Shown: positions 47,637 to 59,105 of the stretch, piece by piece
Numbering within the stretch: the stretch's first letter is position 1
Layout: each line of letters opens with the position of its first letter
Source: Microvirga sp.
Lineage (GTDB): Bacteria; Pseudomonadota; Alphaproteobacteria; Rhizobiales; Beijerinckiaceae
Direction of reading: 5' to 3'
Length of the DNA: 64,000 nt
NCBI GenBank assembly: GCA_029266525.1
Contig: JAQSWQ010000018.1
Coordinates: 1-64,000 of the forward strand
The notes under the pieces: model-generated
The model's database searches: none
What the model saw: only the letters and a program-made list of their open reading frames with translations
Told to the model about the DNA's origin: nothing
Position numbers and translations under genes: made by a program

Positions 47637-49444
47637 TTGCTGAAGCGCCGCTATCCGATCGGAGCCGAGGTCACCAAGGACGGCGTGTTCTTCCGCGTAT
47701 GGGCGCCGAAGCGGAGACACGTGTCCGTGGTGATCGAAGGCGGTGGCGAGCACGCGCTCGCGCCCGAGGGCGGTGGATATTTCTCCGGGACGATAGCCCG
47801 CGCACCCGCAGGCACGCGCTACCGTTTCCGACTCGACCAAGGCAAGACGCTTTATCCTGATCCGGCGTCGCGCTTCCAGCCGGATGGACCGCATGGGCCA
47901 TCAGAGATCGTCGACCCCTTCACCTTTCGCTGGTCGGATGCAGGCTGGGCCGGCGTAAAGCTGGAGGGCCAGATCCTCTACGAGATGCATATCGGCACCT
48001 TCACGCCCGAGGGGACGTGGGCCGCCGCGGCCGCGAAGCTGCCGCTCCTCAAGGACATCGGCGTGACAGTGCTCGAGATGATGCCGGTGAACGAGTTCCC
48101 GGGCGAATTCGGCTGGGGCTACGACGGCGTCGATCTATTCGCGCCGACGAGGCTCTATGGCGCACCGGACGATCTGCGCCGCTTCGTCGACGCCGCCCAC
48201 GGGCTCGGCATGGGCGTGCTCCTGGACGTCGTCTACAACCATCTCGGGCCGGACGGGAACTATCTCGCCTGCTTCTCGGATGGCTACCAGACCGACCGCT
48301 ACAAGGGCGAATGGGGCAACCCCATCAACTTCGACGGGCCGGACTCCGGGCCGGTACGCGAGTTCTTCGCCGCGAACGCTGCGTACTGGATCGACGAGTT
48401 CCACTTCGACGGGCTGCGGATCGACGCGACGCAATCGATGTTCGACGCCTCCGACGAGCACGTCCTTGCGAATATCGTGCGCGCCGCACGCGACGCCGCT
48501 GGCGAACGTTCCATCATGAGGACGGCTACGGGCTCGATGCGCTTTGGAACGACGACCTCCACCACTCGGCCATGGTCGCGCTCACCGGCCGGAACGAGGC
48601 CTACTACGAGGATCACGAGGGAGCGCCGCAGGAATTCATCGCGGCGGCAAAATACGGCTATCTGTTCCAGGGGCAGTTCTATGCCCATCAAGGCAAGCGC
48701 CGCGGGACGCCGGGGCTCGATCTCTCCCCCGCCGCCTTCGTCATCTTTATCCAGAACCATGATCAGGTCGCCAACTCCGCCCGCGGCTTGCGCTTCCATC
48801 AACTCACAAGCCCCGGCCGAGCACGCGCGATGACCGCGCTGATGCTGCTCATGCCCGGCACCCCGATGCTGTTCCAGGGCCAGGAGTTCTGGGCTTCGAC
48901 GCCTTTCCTCTATTTCGCCGACCACAAGCCCGAACTCGCAGAGCTCGTAGCGAAGGGCCGGCACGAGTTCGTCGCACAATTCCCGAGCGCCGCCTCGGCA
49001 CCGATGCGCGAGCGCCTCGCCAACCCGAAGGCGCGCGAGACCTTCGAGCTCTGCAAACTCCATTGGAGCGAGCGCGAGCGCCACGCCGAGGTCGTCGCGC
49101 TTCATCGCGACTTGTTGCGGCTGCGCCGCGAGGATCCCGTCTTCGCGCAGCAGCGCCGGGGGGCGCTCGACGGCACGCTTCTTGGGCCGGAAGCGTTCCT
49201 TCTGCGCTTCTTCGGCGAGGGCGGCCAAGACCGCCTCCTCCTCGTCAATCTGGGTCGCGACCTCGAAAGGCGCAGCATCCCCGATCCGCTCGCCGCGCCG
49301 CCGGAAGGGCGTGGATGGCGGCTCATCTGGTCGAGCGAGCATCCGGCCTATGGCGGCGGCGGCACGCCTCAGATCGAGGCGAAGGAGCGCTGGCGGCTCC
49401 CCGGTCATGCCGCCGTCGTGCTTGCCGCCACACCCGCGCCATAA
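47637..49444 (+). pseudogene. Second malto-oligosyltrehalose trehalohydrolase, disrupted
   Basis: Two frames together give a TreZ of nearly full length. The first (47637 to about 48515) starts LKRRYPIGAEVTKDGVFFRVWAP from TTG and runs through DVVYNHLGPDGNYL and the nucleophile Asp in GLRIDATQSMFDAS to AAGERSI. The second (about 48520-49444) resumes at EDGYGLDALWNDDLHH and runs to VVLAATPAP, including the third Asp in IQNHDQVANSARG. At the joint the frame changes and about 15-20 residues are missing, including the acid/base Glu (ENE region present in the intact treZ at 26933). A short out-of-frame deletion therefore both shifts the frame and removes a catalytic residue. Confidence 0.87.
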
Positions 49445-49589
49445 CCTGAGTTAATCCAAGGTTCAGACAGGCGGGCCACTGTTCCTGCCTGTTGAGGAGG
49501 CAAGCGCTCCTCTTGCCGACCCTCCCGGGGCCGCATTAGACGCCTATCGGGGAGGCAGTTCCTGCGCATGAAAGCAGCACCTGATCATT
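49445..49589. other. glgP leader with alternative hairpins
   Basis: This short gap before glgP holds two overlapping, mutually exclusive stems: GAGGAG pairing with CTCCTC, and GGCAAG pairing with CTTGCC, both around 49495-49520. A further ACAGGC/GCCTGT pair lies near 49470-49495. The arrangement could be a regulatory leader, but GC-rich DNA produces such pairs by chance. No stress-promoter match was found. Confidence 0.25.
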
Positions 49590-52124
<2,535 letters not shown>

Positions 52125-52127
52125 CCC

Positions 52128-52967
52128 TCACAGCCGCATCAGCGCCATGCCCGCGAGCATGAGGGCGACGGCGGCCCAGCGCCAGGCGCCGAAGCGCTCG
52201 CCGAGGACGAAGAGCGCGATGAGAAGGGCAAACAGCATGCTGGTCTCGCGCAAGGCGCCGACCAGCGCGACCGGCGCCTCCTGCAGCGACCAGATGAAGA
52301 GCTGATAGGAGACGGTCGAGATCGCCGACGCCCCGATCGTCACCGGCCAATGGCGCACGAGCATCGCCGGCACGTCGTGGCCCCGGAAGCGCTGCACGAT
52401 CCACATCACGACGCCGTTGAGCACGGCGATCGTGGCCGCGTAGCCGTAGGAGTTCTGGCTGAGCCGCGCGCCCTTGGCGTCCATCATCACGGAAGTCGCG
52501 GTGACCGCGGCGGCAAGCGCGATGAAGCCGAGGCCGCGCAGCGTCATGGTGCGCGTGCGGCGCGCCGATTCCCAGCCGATCAGAACGAGGCCGGCCGAGA
52601 CGCAAAGCACGCCGATGGCGCCCGCCAAGCGCGGCGTTTCGTCGAACAACGGCACCGCGGCAAGCACCAGCACGACCGGGATCAGCCCGCGGATCATCGG
52701 GAAGGCGACCGCAAAATCGCCTTCGCGATAGGCCTTCGCGAGAAGCGTCAGCGAGACGATGCTGAGCGTGACCGTGCAGGCGATCCAGGGCCAGGCCGGC
52801 GCCGCCGGATAGCCGAAGACGGCGAGGATGGCGAGGTTCGGGAACCCCGCCCCGATCACCAGCGCCGCGACCGCCGCGTTCGAATCGCGCCGCGACTTCA
52901 CCCACGCGTTCCACGCCGCATGCAGGAACGCGCTCGCGAGCATCGCGAGGAAGACGGTGAGTGACAA
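52128..52967 (-). CDS. EamA/DMT superfamily transporter
   Basis: The 279-aa membrane protein has about ten hydrophobic segments arranged as two repeated five-helix halves, typical of EamA-type drug/metabolite transporters. Recognisable are the N-terminal FLHAAWNAWVKSRRD and the repeat-end segment ALVGALRETSMLFALLIALFVLGERF, which carries the usual Gly-Glu-Arg before the last helix. It starts with TTG at 52967 with only a weak ribosome site. Its substrate is unknown. It lies between glgP (convergent) and dnaE2 (same strand, 110 bp upstream). Confidence 0.85.
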   Translation of the reverse strand: MSLTVFLAMLASAFLHAAWNAWVKSRRDSNAAVAALVIGAGFPNLAILAVFGYPAAPAWPWIACTVTLSIVSLTLLAKAYREGDFAVAFPMIRGLIPVVLVLAAVPLFDETPRLAGAIGVLCVSAGLVLIGWESARRTRTMTLRGLGFIALAAAVTATSVMMDAKGARLSQNSYGYAATIAVLNGVVMWIVQRFRGHDVPAMLVRHWPVTIGASAISTVSYQLFIWSLQEAPVALVGALRETSMLFALLIALFVLGERFGAWRWAAVALMLAGMALMRL

Positions 52968-53077
52968 AGGGGCGGAGGCTCCGGCAGGCGGGACGTGGGT
53001 GGCGCGGCGGTCAAACCATGTTTCGCCCGAAGGGGAAACCGACGAGGTCGCAAATCCCCCCTGCCGGGAGCCGCACC

Positions 53078-56000
53078 TCAGTGGAAATCGCGGCTCTTGA
53101 CGAGGCCGCGAACCGAGCCTTCGCCGACCATCGACAGGTCGCGCGGCATGGAAAAGCCCTCGCGGAGCTTCCGAAGCTCGGGGCTGAGATCGAGAAAGCT
53201 CTCCGCCACGACATGCACCACGAGGCCCTCGCGCTGCAGCCGGCCGCGCACGGCGAGGAAGCGCGAGGTCATGGCGATCTTGCGGTTCGCTTCGAAGACG
53301 TCGCGCCAGACGATGACGTTCGAGATGCCGGTCTCGTCTTCAAGCGTCACGAACACCACGCCCTTCGCCGTACCGGGGCGCTGGCGGATCAGCACGATGC
53401 CGGCGACGGTAAGGACTGAGTTGATCGGGAGCGCGGGGCTGCGATGCTCGATGTTGGTTGTCACGCCGAGGCCGCGCAGCATGGGGCGGAAGAAGGTGCA
53501 GGGGTGTTCCTTCAGCGAGAGCCCAGTCATGGCGTAATCGTCGGCGACATGCTCGGAGAGCGCCATCTCCGGCAGATTGACCTCCTCTTCCCGGAAGAGC
53601 CCGTCGCTTAAGTGCGGCGCAAACAGCGGCGCCGGCGCGTCGAGCGCGCCGCCGTCGCGCATCAGGCGGCGCTCGTCGAGGCCCTTCACCACCCATAGGC
53701 CCATGCGCCGGTCGAGATGGAGAGAGCGAAAGGCGTCGGCCTCCGCGAGGCGCTCGAGGGTTGCGCGCGACAGCCCCTCGATCGCGCCGAGCTGGTCGAC
53801 CGAGTGGAAGCCGTTGCCGCGTTCCCGCGCCGCGATCAGGCGTTCGATCTCCGCCTTCTTCACCCCGAAGATCTGGCGAAAGCCGAGACGCACAGCGAAG
53901 CGCACGAGCCCCTTCGGCTCCTCGGCCGGCTCGAGCGTGCAGTCCCAGTCGCTGTCATTCACGTCGACCGGGCGAAGCTCGACGCCGTGCTCGCGCGCGT
54001 CGCGCACGAGCTGAGCCGGCTGGTAGAAGCCCATGGGCTGGCTGTTGAGGATCGCGGCGCAGAAGACATCCGGATAGAAGCATTTGATCCAGGCCGAGGC
54101 ATAGACGAGGAGCGCGAAGCTCGCCGCGTGGCTCTCGGGGAAGCCGTAGGTCGAGAAGCCCTCGATCTGCTTGAAGCAGCGCTCGGCGAAGTCGCCCGGA
54201 TAGCCCCGGCCCGTCATGCCGCCGATGAACTTGTCCCGGAACTCGTGGATGTTGCCGTAGTGCTTGAAGGTCGCCATGGCGCGGCGCAGCTTGTCGGCCT
54301 CTACCGGCGAAAAACCCGCGGCGACGATCGCGATGCGCATGGCCTGCTCCTGGAAGAGCGGCACGCCGTAGGTCTTCGCGAGAACCGGCTTGAGCTCCTC
54401 CGGATCGTGGGGTGGGCGCGGCGAGGGGAAGCTGACGGCCTCGCCCTTGGCCCGGCCCTTCAGGTAGGGATGGACCATGTCGCCCTGGATCGGGCCTGGG
54501 CGCACGATCGCGACCTGGACCACGAGGTCGTAGAACTCGCGCGGCTTGAGCCGCGGCAGCATCGACATCTGGGCGCGGCTCTCGACCTGGAACACGCCGA
54601 CCGAATCGGCCTTCGACAGCATGTCGAAGACCGGCTTCTGTTCGTCCGCCTCCTGCGGGATGTCGGCGACCGTCGCGTAGTCGAGCCGGTAATGGCTGCG
54701 CAAGAAGTCGAGCCCGCGGCGGATGCAGGAGAGCATGCCCAAAGCGAGCACGTCGACCTTCATCAGGCCGACGGCGTCGATGTCGTCCTTGTCCCATTCG
54801 ATAAAGGTGCGGTCCTCCATGGCCGCGTTGCCGATCGGCACCGTCTCGTCGATGCGCGACTGGCTCAGCACGAAGCCGCCGACATGCTGCGAGAGGTGGC
54901 GCGGAAAGCCGATCAGCTCGTTCGCGAGGTCGACCGCCTGGCGGACGGCTGGGTTCGTCGGCTCGAGCCCCGCCTGCCGCACCTGCTCGTCCGGCAAATC
55001 CTCGCCCCAATGGCCCCATACCGTACCGGCGAGCGCCGCCGTGATGTCGGGGGTCAGGCCGAGCGCCTTGCCGACCTCGCGGATCGCCATGCGCGGGCGG
55101 TAATGGATGACGGTCGCGCAGATCGCGGCGCGTTCGCGCCCGTAGCGCTCATAGAGGTGCTGGATCACCTCCTCGCGCCGCTCATGCTCGAAATCGACGT
55201 CGATGTCGGGCGGCTCCTTGCGGTCGGCCGAGACGAAGCGGGCGAAAAGCGTGTTGCTCTGGTCCGGATCGACCGCGGTGATGCCGAGGCAGTAGCAGAC
55301 GGCGCTGTTCGCGGCCGATCCCCGGCCCTGGCATAAGATGCCATTGTCTTTGGCGAACCGGACCACGTCATAGACGGTGAGGAAATACTGCGCGTATTCG
55401 AGCTCTTCGATGAGGGCGAGCTCCTCGCGCAGGAGAGCCTGGACCTTCTCCGGAATGGCCGCGCCGTAGCGCCAGCGCGCGTGATGCCAGGTCAGCTCTT
55501 CGAGATATTGCTGCGGGGTCTTGCCGGGCGGGACGGGCTCTTCCGGATATTCATAGCGCAGCTCGTCCAGAGAGAAGTTGCAGGCGTCGGCGATCTCCGT
55601 CGTGCGTCGGATCGCGTCGGGATAGTCCAAAAAGAGGCGGCCCATCTCCTCCGCACTTTTGAGATGCCGTTCCGCGTGGGGTTCGAGGCGGAAGCCCGCC
55701 TCGCGAATGGTGCATTTCTCGCGGATGCAGGTGACGACGTCGTGCAACGCTCGCCGCTCGGGCGCGTGATAGAGCGCGTCTGTGACGGCGACGAGCGGCG
55801 TCTTCGTGCGATCGGCGAACTCGGCGAGGCGGCCGAGCCGGCGCGGCTCGTCGGAGCGGTAACGGTGGGCCGCACCGAGGTAAGTCCGATAAGGCGCGGT
55901 CTCGCGGAGCGCGGCAAGCTGCTCGGTGAGCTCCCTGCTCAGCCGCGGCGGCGGCATGACGATGAAGATCTGGCCTTGCGCGGCGGCCAGCATCTCCTCG

Positions 56001-56332
56001 AAACCGAACAGGCACTCGCCTTTCTTTGCACGCCGATTGCCGGTGCTGAGGAGCCGGCACAACCGCCCATAGGCGTCGCGGTCGATCGGATAGGCGATCA
56101 CCTCGAAGCCGCCGGTCGTGACGAGGCGCGCGCCGACGAGGAGCCTGAGGCTGTCCTTGTGGTTCTTCCACTCGATATAGGCCCGCACCACGCCGGCCAT
56201 GGTGTTGCGGTCGGCGATGCCGATGGCTTTCAGGCCGAGCGCGGCCGCTTGAGCGACATATTCCAGCGGGTGCGAGGCGCCGCGCAGGAAGGAGAAATTT
56301 GTGGTGATGGCAAGCTCGGCGTAGGCGGGCAT
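53078..56332 (-). CDS. dnaE2: Error-prone DNA polymerase DnaE2 (ImuC)
   Basis: The 1084-aa C-family polymerase has an N-terminal PHP domain (LAITTNFSFLRGASHPLEYV), a palm with the catalytic Asp residues in PDIDVDFEHERREEV near residue 380, finger/helix regions (FVLSQSRIDETVPI), and a C-terminal OB-fold (VLTVAGIVLIRQRPGTAKGVVFVTLEDETG). It is shorter than replicative DnaE1 (about 1150 aa). DnaE2 does mutagenic lesion bypass with ImuA and ImuB. I start at ATG 56332 (MPAYAELAITTN), 7 bp after the imuB stop; the frame upstream overlaps imuB. Confidence 0.96.
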   Translation of the reverse strand: MPAYAELAITTNFSFLRGASHPLEYVAQAAALGLKAIGIADRNTMAGVVRAYIEWKNHKDSLRLLVGARLVTTGGFEVIAYPIDRDAYGRLCRLLSTGNRRAKKGECLFGFEEMLAAAQGQIFIVMPPPRLSRELTEQLAALRETAPYRTYLGAAHRYRSDEPRRLGRLAEFADRTKTPLVAVTDALYHAPERRALHDVVTCIREKCTIREAGFRLEPHAERHLKSAEEMGRLFLDYPDAIRRTTEIADACNFSLDELRYEYPEEPVPPGKTPQQYLEELTWHHARWRYGAAIPEKVQALLREELALIEELEYAQYFLTVYDVVRFAKDNGILCQGRGSAANSAVCYCLGITAVDPDQSNTLFARFVSADRKEPPDIDVDFEHERREEVIQHLYERYGRERAAICATVIHYRPRMAIREVGKALGLTPDITAALAGTVWGHWGEDLPDEQVRQAGLEPTNPAVRQAVDLANELIGFPRHLSQHVGGFVLSQSRIDETVPIGNAAMEDRTFIEWDKDDIDAVGLMKVDVLALGMLSCIRRGLDFLRSHYRLDYATVADIPQEADEQKPVFDMLSKADSVGVFQVESRAQMSMLPRLKPREFYDLVVQVAIVRPGPIQGDMVHPYLKGRAKGEAVSFPSPRPPHDPEELKPVLAKTYGVPLFQEQAMRIAIVAAGFSPVEADKLRRAMATFKHYGNIHEFRDKFIGGMTGRGYPGDFAERCFKQIEGFSTYGFPESHAASFALLVYASAWIKCFYPDVFCAAILNSQPMGFYQPAQLVRDAREHGVELRPVDVNDSDWDCTLEPAEEPKGLVRFAVRLGFRQIFGVKKAEIERLIAARERGNGFHSVDQLGAIEGLSRATLERLAEADAFRSLHLDRRMGLWVVKGLDERRLMRDGGALDAPAPLFAPHLSDGLFREEEVNLPEMALSEHVADDYAMTGLSLKEHPCTFFRPMLRGLGVTTNIEHRSPALPINSVLTVAGIVLIRQRPGTAKGVVFVTLEDETGISNVIVWRDVFEANRKIAMTSRFLAVRGRLQREGLVVHVVAESFLDLSPELRKLREGFSMPRDLSMVGEGSVRGLVKSRDFH

Positions 56333-56339
56333 GGGAGCC

Positions 56340-57899
56340 TCACGCGAAGAAGCCGTGTACGAACCAGCGTGGCTCGTTGGTCTCGCGATAGAGGCCCTCG
56401 CGGAAGAGCCAGAAGCGCCGCCCCGTCTCGTCCTCGACCACGTAGTAGTCGCGTGTCGGCTGCGTTTTCTGTTTGCGCCACCATTCGGCGCCGATGCGCT
56501 CAGGTCCTTGTGCATGGAGCACCCGGTGCACGGCCCCACGCCAGCGGAAGAGGCGCGGCGGTCCCTCCGGCACGACCGCCAGCACCTCAGCCATCTCGGC
56601 TCTCGGCAGGAGCAGGGCGGGGCGGGGCGGCGCCTCCGTATCAATGAGCCAGTCGGGCTCGCGCTCCATGTCGCTGCGCGATGCAGCGGCGCGTTCGGGA
56701 ATGTGGCTTTCGACCCGCCAAAGGCGACGCAGGTCCTTTTGCTCGAAGCGCTGCGAGAGCGCGTCGATGAGGGCGATCGTCCGCTCATTCCCGTCCGCGG
56801 CCCCGCTCTTCGAGGCGAAGCCCTCCTGGCGCGGCTTCAAGGGCGTGGCGGCGGCGACCTCGAGCCGGATCGTCTCGAAGCCGAAGCCGGGATCGATCGT
56901 GCCGGCGAGCCGGTCGAGCCGGAGGCCGAACAGGCGCTCGACATAGGTCGCGTTGCGGGTCGGGGCGGCAAGGCCGAGATCGATCGCGAAGGCCTCGCCG
57001 TCGACGCGGTACAAGGTGAGCCGCAGGCCGCGCGCGCCGACCCCGTCCGCCTCGAGCTTCGGGCATAGCTCCTCGAAGAGCCGCCGCGCGGCGTGTAGGA
57101 CGGCGCTCTGCGCGCCGATCGGATCGAGGAACTGGCGCACCGCATCATAGACCGGCGGTGGCCTGATAGGGTCGATGGGCTCGGGCGCCCGGCCGAGCGC
57201 CTGGTCGAGGCGCAGCAGGAGGGAAGCGCCGAAGCGCCGGCTCAAAGGCGCGCGCGGCTTGTTGAGAAGATCGCCGATCGTCTTGAAGCCGAGCCGGCGC
57301 AGCGTCGTGCGGGCGGCCAGATCCAAGCGCAGCGCTTCGATCGGAAGCCTCCGCAGCGCGGTCTCCTCCCCTCCCGGCGGCACGGCAGCGACGGCATGCC
57401 CCCCGTAATGGGAGAGCGCCCATGCGGCGCCTGGTGTTTTGGCAAGTGCGAGCCGCGCCGGCAGGCCGAAGCCCGAAAGGCGGCGGGCAAGATCTGTCAT
57501 CAGCTTCGCTTCGCCGCCAAAGAGATGGCTTGCGCCTGTCACGTCGAGGAAGAGCCCGTCGCTGCCGTTCTCCTCCTTCGAGGCTGCGACCGCGGGCGTG
57601 TAGCGCGTCGCCCACAGCGCGAGACGGCGGAGCGCCGCGGCATCGGCTTTCGCATCGAGATCGCGCATCTGGAGCCCGTGCGCCTTGGCGCGGGCGTCGG
57701 CGACGGCTTCGCCTGCCGTGACCCCCTCCCTTTGCGCCGCCTCGTTGAGGGCCGCGACGCGCGGGCCGCCCGAGGCTTCGACGGCAAGGACGAAGGGTTT
57801 CTCGGGATCAACCGGCGCGGCAGGCGGGCTCTTCTCCTGCGCGAGACACCAGCGCCGGATCGGCCAGCGATCCAACCAGACCGAAAGGATGCGCGGCAT
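56340..57899 (-). CDS. imuB: ImuB, inactive Y-family polymerase-like protein
   Basis: The 519-aa protein has a Y-family polymerase layout (LSVWLDRWPIRRW at the N-terminus, GLFLDVTGASHLFGGE, FGLPARLALAKTPGAAWALS, helix-hairpin-helix-like IEALRLDLAARTTLRRLGFKTIGDL), but the usual catalytic SxDE is replaced by SDGLFLD, so it should not polymerise. ImuB acts as a hub joining ImuA, DnaE2 and the sliding clamp. The C-terminus ends WRFWL-like (RRFWLFREGLYRETNEPRWFVHGFFA). Its start overlaps imuA by 92 bp, and it is followed by dnaE2 after 7 bp. Confidence 0.94.
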   Translation of the reverse strand: MPRILSVWLDRWPIRRWCLAQEKSPPAAPVDPEKPFVLAVEASGGPRVAALNEAAQREGVTAGEAVADARAKAHGLQMRDLDAKADAAALRRLALWATRYTPAVAASKEENGSDGLFLDVTGASHLFGGEAKLMTDLARRLSGFGLPARLALAKTPGAAWALSHYGGHAVAAVPPGGEETALRRLPIEALRLDLAARTTLRRLGFKTIGDLLNKPRAPLSRRFGASLLLRLDQALGRAPEPIDPIRPPPVYDAVRQFLDPIGAQSAVLHAARRLFEELCPKLEADGVGARGLRLTLYRVDGEAFAIDLGLAAPTRNATYVERLFGLRLDRLAGTIDPGFGFETIRLEVAAATPLKPRQEGFASKSGAADGNERTIALIDALSQRFEQKDLRRLWRVESHIPERAAASRSDMEREPDWLIDTEAPPRPALLLPRAEMAEVLAVVPEGPPRLFRWRGAVHRVLHAQGPERIGAEWWRKQKTQPTRDYYVVEDETGRRFWLFREGLYRETNEPRWFVHGFFA

Positions 57900-58620
57900 G
57901 GCTCAACTCCGGATCACGCAACTCCACGATCCATTCACCCGGCCGCCCGTTGCGGCAGCGCTCGAGCGCAAGCCGCCATCGCCAGCGCTCGAAACAGCCG
58001 AAGCGGTCGCGGGCTGCGGGCGCCGCGCCGATTCGCCACCGGGTCGTCGCCGCGTTCGCCTCGTCGGCCTGCGGGGGGCGCAGCACGAGGAGAAGCGCGT
58101 TCGAGCCCTCGGCGGCAATTTGGAGGCGGCGACTCGCCTTGAGGTCGAGCCTGCCGGAAAGCCAACCCGCGACCGCCGCGACGGCGCGCAGACGCAGCGC
58201 CTCCTCAAGCGCCCACAGCGCCTGCACATCGGTCGAGGTCTCGAGGAGGAGGAGCCGCTCGGGCGAGAGGCCGAGCTCGGCGAGGCCGTGGCCGTAGGGC
58301 GCGCCGAAGGTGCCGAGGCTGCGGCGCGTGAGGACGAGCAGCGCAGGCGTCTCGGGTCCGTCGGACGCTGCGGCACGGCCGAGGAGCGCCGCCAGGAAGC
58401 CGAAGGCGGCCGGGACGTCGGCGTCGCCCCCCCCCGTGAACTCGTGCAGGGCGTCAAAGGCAAGACCTCCGGCCGGGAGTTGGCGATCGATCTCGGGCAG
58501 GCCGAAGGGCAGCACGCCCGCGCTTACGCGCCTCTCGAGCACCGGCAGAAGCGCGCGCAGCCGCGCCACGACGGCGGCGCGGCCGGTCTCCCGATCGATA
58601 CGCTGAACGTCGAGGCTCAC
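57808..58620 (-). CDS. imuA: ImuA, SOS mutasome accessory protein
   Basis: The 270-aa RecA-like protein (also called ImuA') is the first gene of the mutasome operon. Features are LPFGLPEIDRQLPAGGLAFDALHEFTG near residue 40, typical of the SulA/ImuA family, and RLLLLETSTDVQALWALEEALR near 125. It assists ImuB and DnaE2 in damage-induced mutagenesis. The GTG start at 58620 is preceded by AGGAG at good spacing; the ATG at 58633 is out of frame. A LexA box lies about 95 bp upstream. Confidence 0.92.
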   Translation of the reverse strand: MSLDVQRIDRETGRAAVVARLRALLPVLERRVSAGVLPFGLPEIDRQLPAGGLAFDALHEFTGGGDADVPAAFGFLAALLGRAAASDGPETPALLVLTRRSLGTFGAPYGHGLAELGLSPERLLLLETSTDVQALWALEEALRLRAVAAVAGWLSGRLDLKASRRLQIAAEGSNALLLVLRPPQADEANAATTRWRIGAAPAARDRFGCFERWRWRLALERCRNGRPGEWIVELRDPELSHAAHPFGLVGSLADPALVSRAGEEPACRAG

Positions 58621-58637
58621 CGGAACTCCTCATAGGC

Positions 58638-58706
58638 TCATCATCGTCGGGAAGTTCCCCGCCAACATCATTCGGGAAAGCTCCCCGTCATCGTCGGGGC
58701 ACTTCC
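58638..58706. repeat. Short degenerate tandem repeats before imuA
   Basis: Three related units lie at 58638-58660, 58666-58686 and 58687-58706, sharing CATC(GT)CGGG and a following TTCCCC or CTCCCC block. They occupy the leader between the LexA box and the imuA start. The copies are imperfect, so an origin by slippage or as a small regulatory array is possible. No known motif was recognised. Confidence 0.4.
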
Positions 58707-58713
58707 ATCATAA

Positions 58714-58728
58714 GAACAAAACATGAAC
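58714..58728 (-). promoter_or_regulatory. LexA (SOS) box of imuA-imuB-dnaE2
   Basis: On the minus strand the site reads GTTCATGTTTTGTTC, a full match to the alphaproteobacterial LexA consensus GTTC-N7-GTTC. It lies about 95 bp before the imuA start. A further GAAC (plus strand) at 58737-58740 extends the row. DNA damage should therefore induce the whole mutasome operon. Confidence 0.87.
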
Positions 58729-58740
58729 TACAACAAGAAC

Positions 58741-59032
58741 GAGTCGTTCCGCATTTGAAGCAGGCAGGAGTCCTGCGGAAACGCAGCGGCTTAGCCCGGG
58801 AGGGCCTGTGGATAAGTTGTGGACGATCAGAAAGACCCAGAACCCTCCGCCTCGGCTCCTTTTCACCCGTCGGAAGTCTCTGCTGAAATTTTAAGCAACA
58901 TTCCAGCATTGACGAAAATCGCGGCAGGTGCTGCCCCGGTTGCCATCTCGACAGGCTGTTGCAGCCTAGTTCGCGCGCACTGTGGTCGAAAACCTAACGA
59001 TTCCTCAAGCCCTTAGCGCTCTCGCGCGGCTC
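58741..59032. other. Gap between the imuA control region and the urtA promoter
   Basis: I see no gene in this stretch. It separates divergent units (imuA leftward, urtA rightward) and should hold control sites for urtA, including any NtrC sites, but no NtrC palindrome was convincing. A single perfect DnaA-box-like sequence TGTGGATAA lies at 58807-58815. The 58870-58920 part is AT-rich relative to the window. Confidence 0.4.
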
Positions 59033-59047
59033 TGGCCCCGATCTTGC
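59033..59047 (+). promoter_or_regulatory. Sigma-54-type promoter before urtA
   Basis: TGGCCCCGATCTTGC matches the sigma-54 consensus TGGCACG-N4-TTGC at the invariant GG (59034-59035) and GC (59046-59047) with correct spacing. Transcription would start near 59059, about 47 nt before the urtA ATG. Urea transport genes are commonly nitrogen-controlled through NtrC and sigma-54, which fits. Confidence 0.6.
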
Positions 59048-59105
59048 GCCCGTCTGCCCGCGCACCCGGCAGGCGGGTGCCCCGTGACAGGGGGAATTCA
59101 ACTCG

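Noticed and set aside
58807-58815. Perfect DnaA box TGTGGATAA, followed by TTGTGGAC
   Set aside because: A single box without a cluster, AT-rich unwinding region or replication genes nearby does not make an origin. It may be chance.
58688-58909. 73-aa minus-strand open frame upstream of imuA
   Set aside because: It covers the LexA box and the repeats, has no ribosome site of note and no recognisable similarity.
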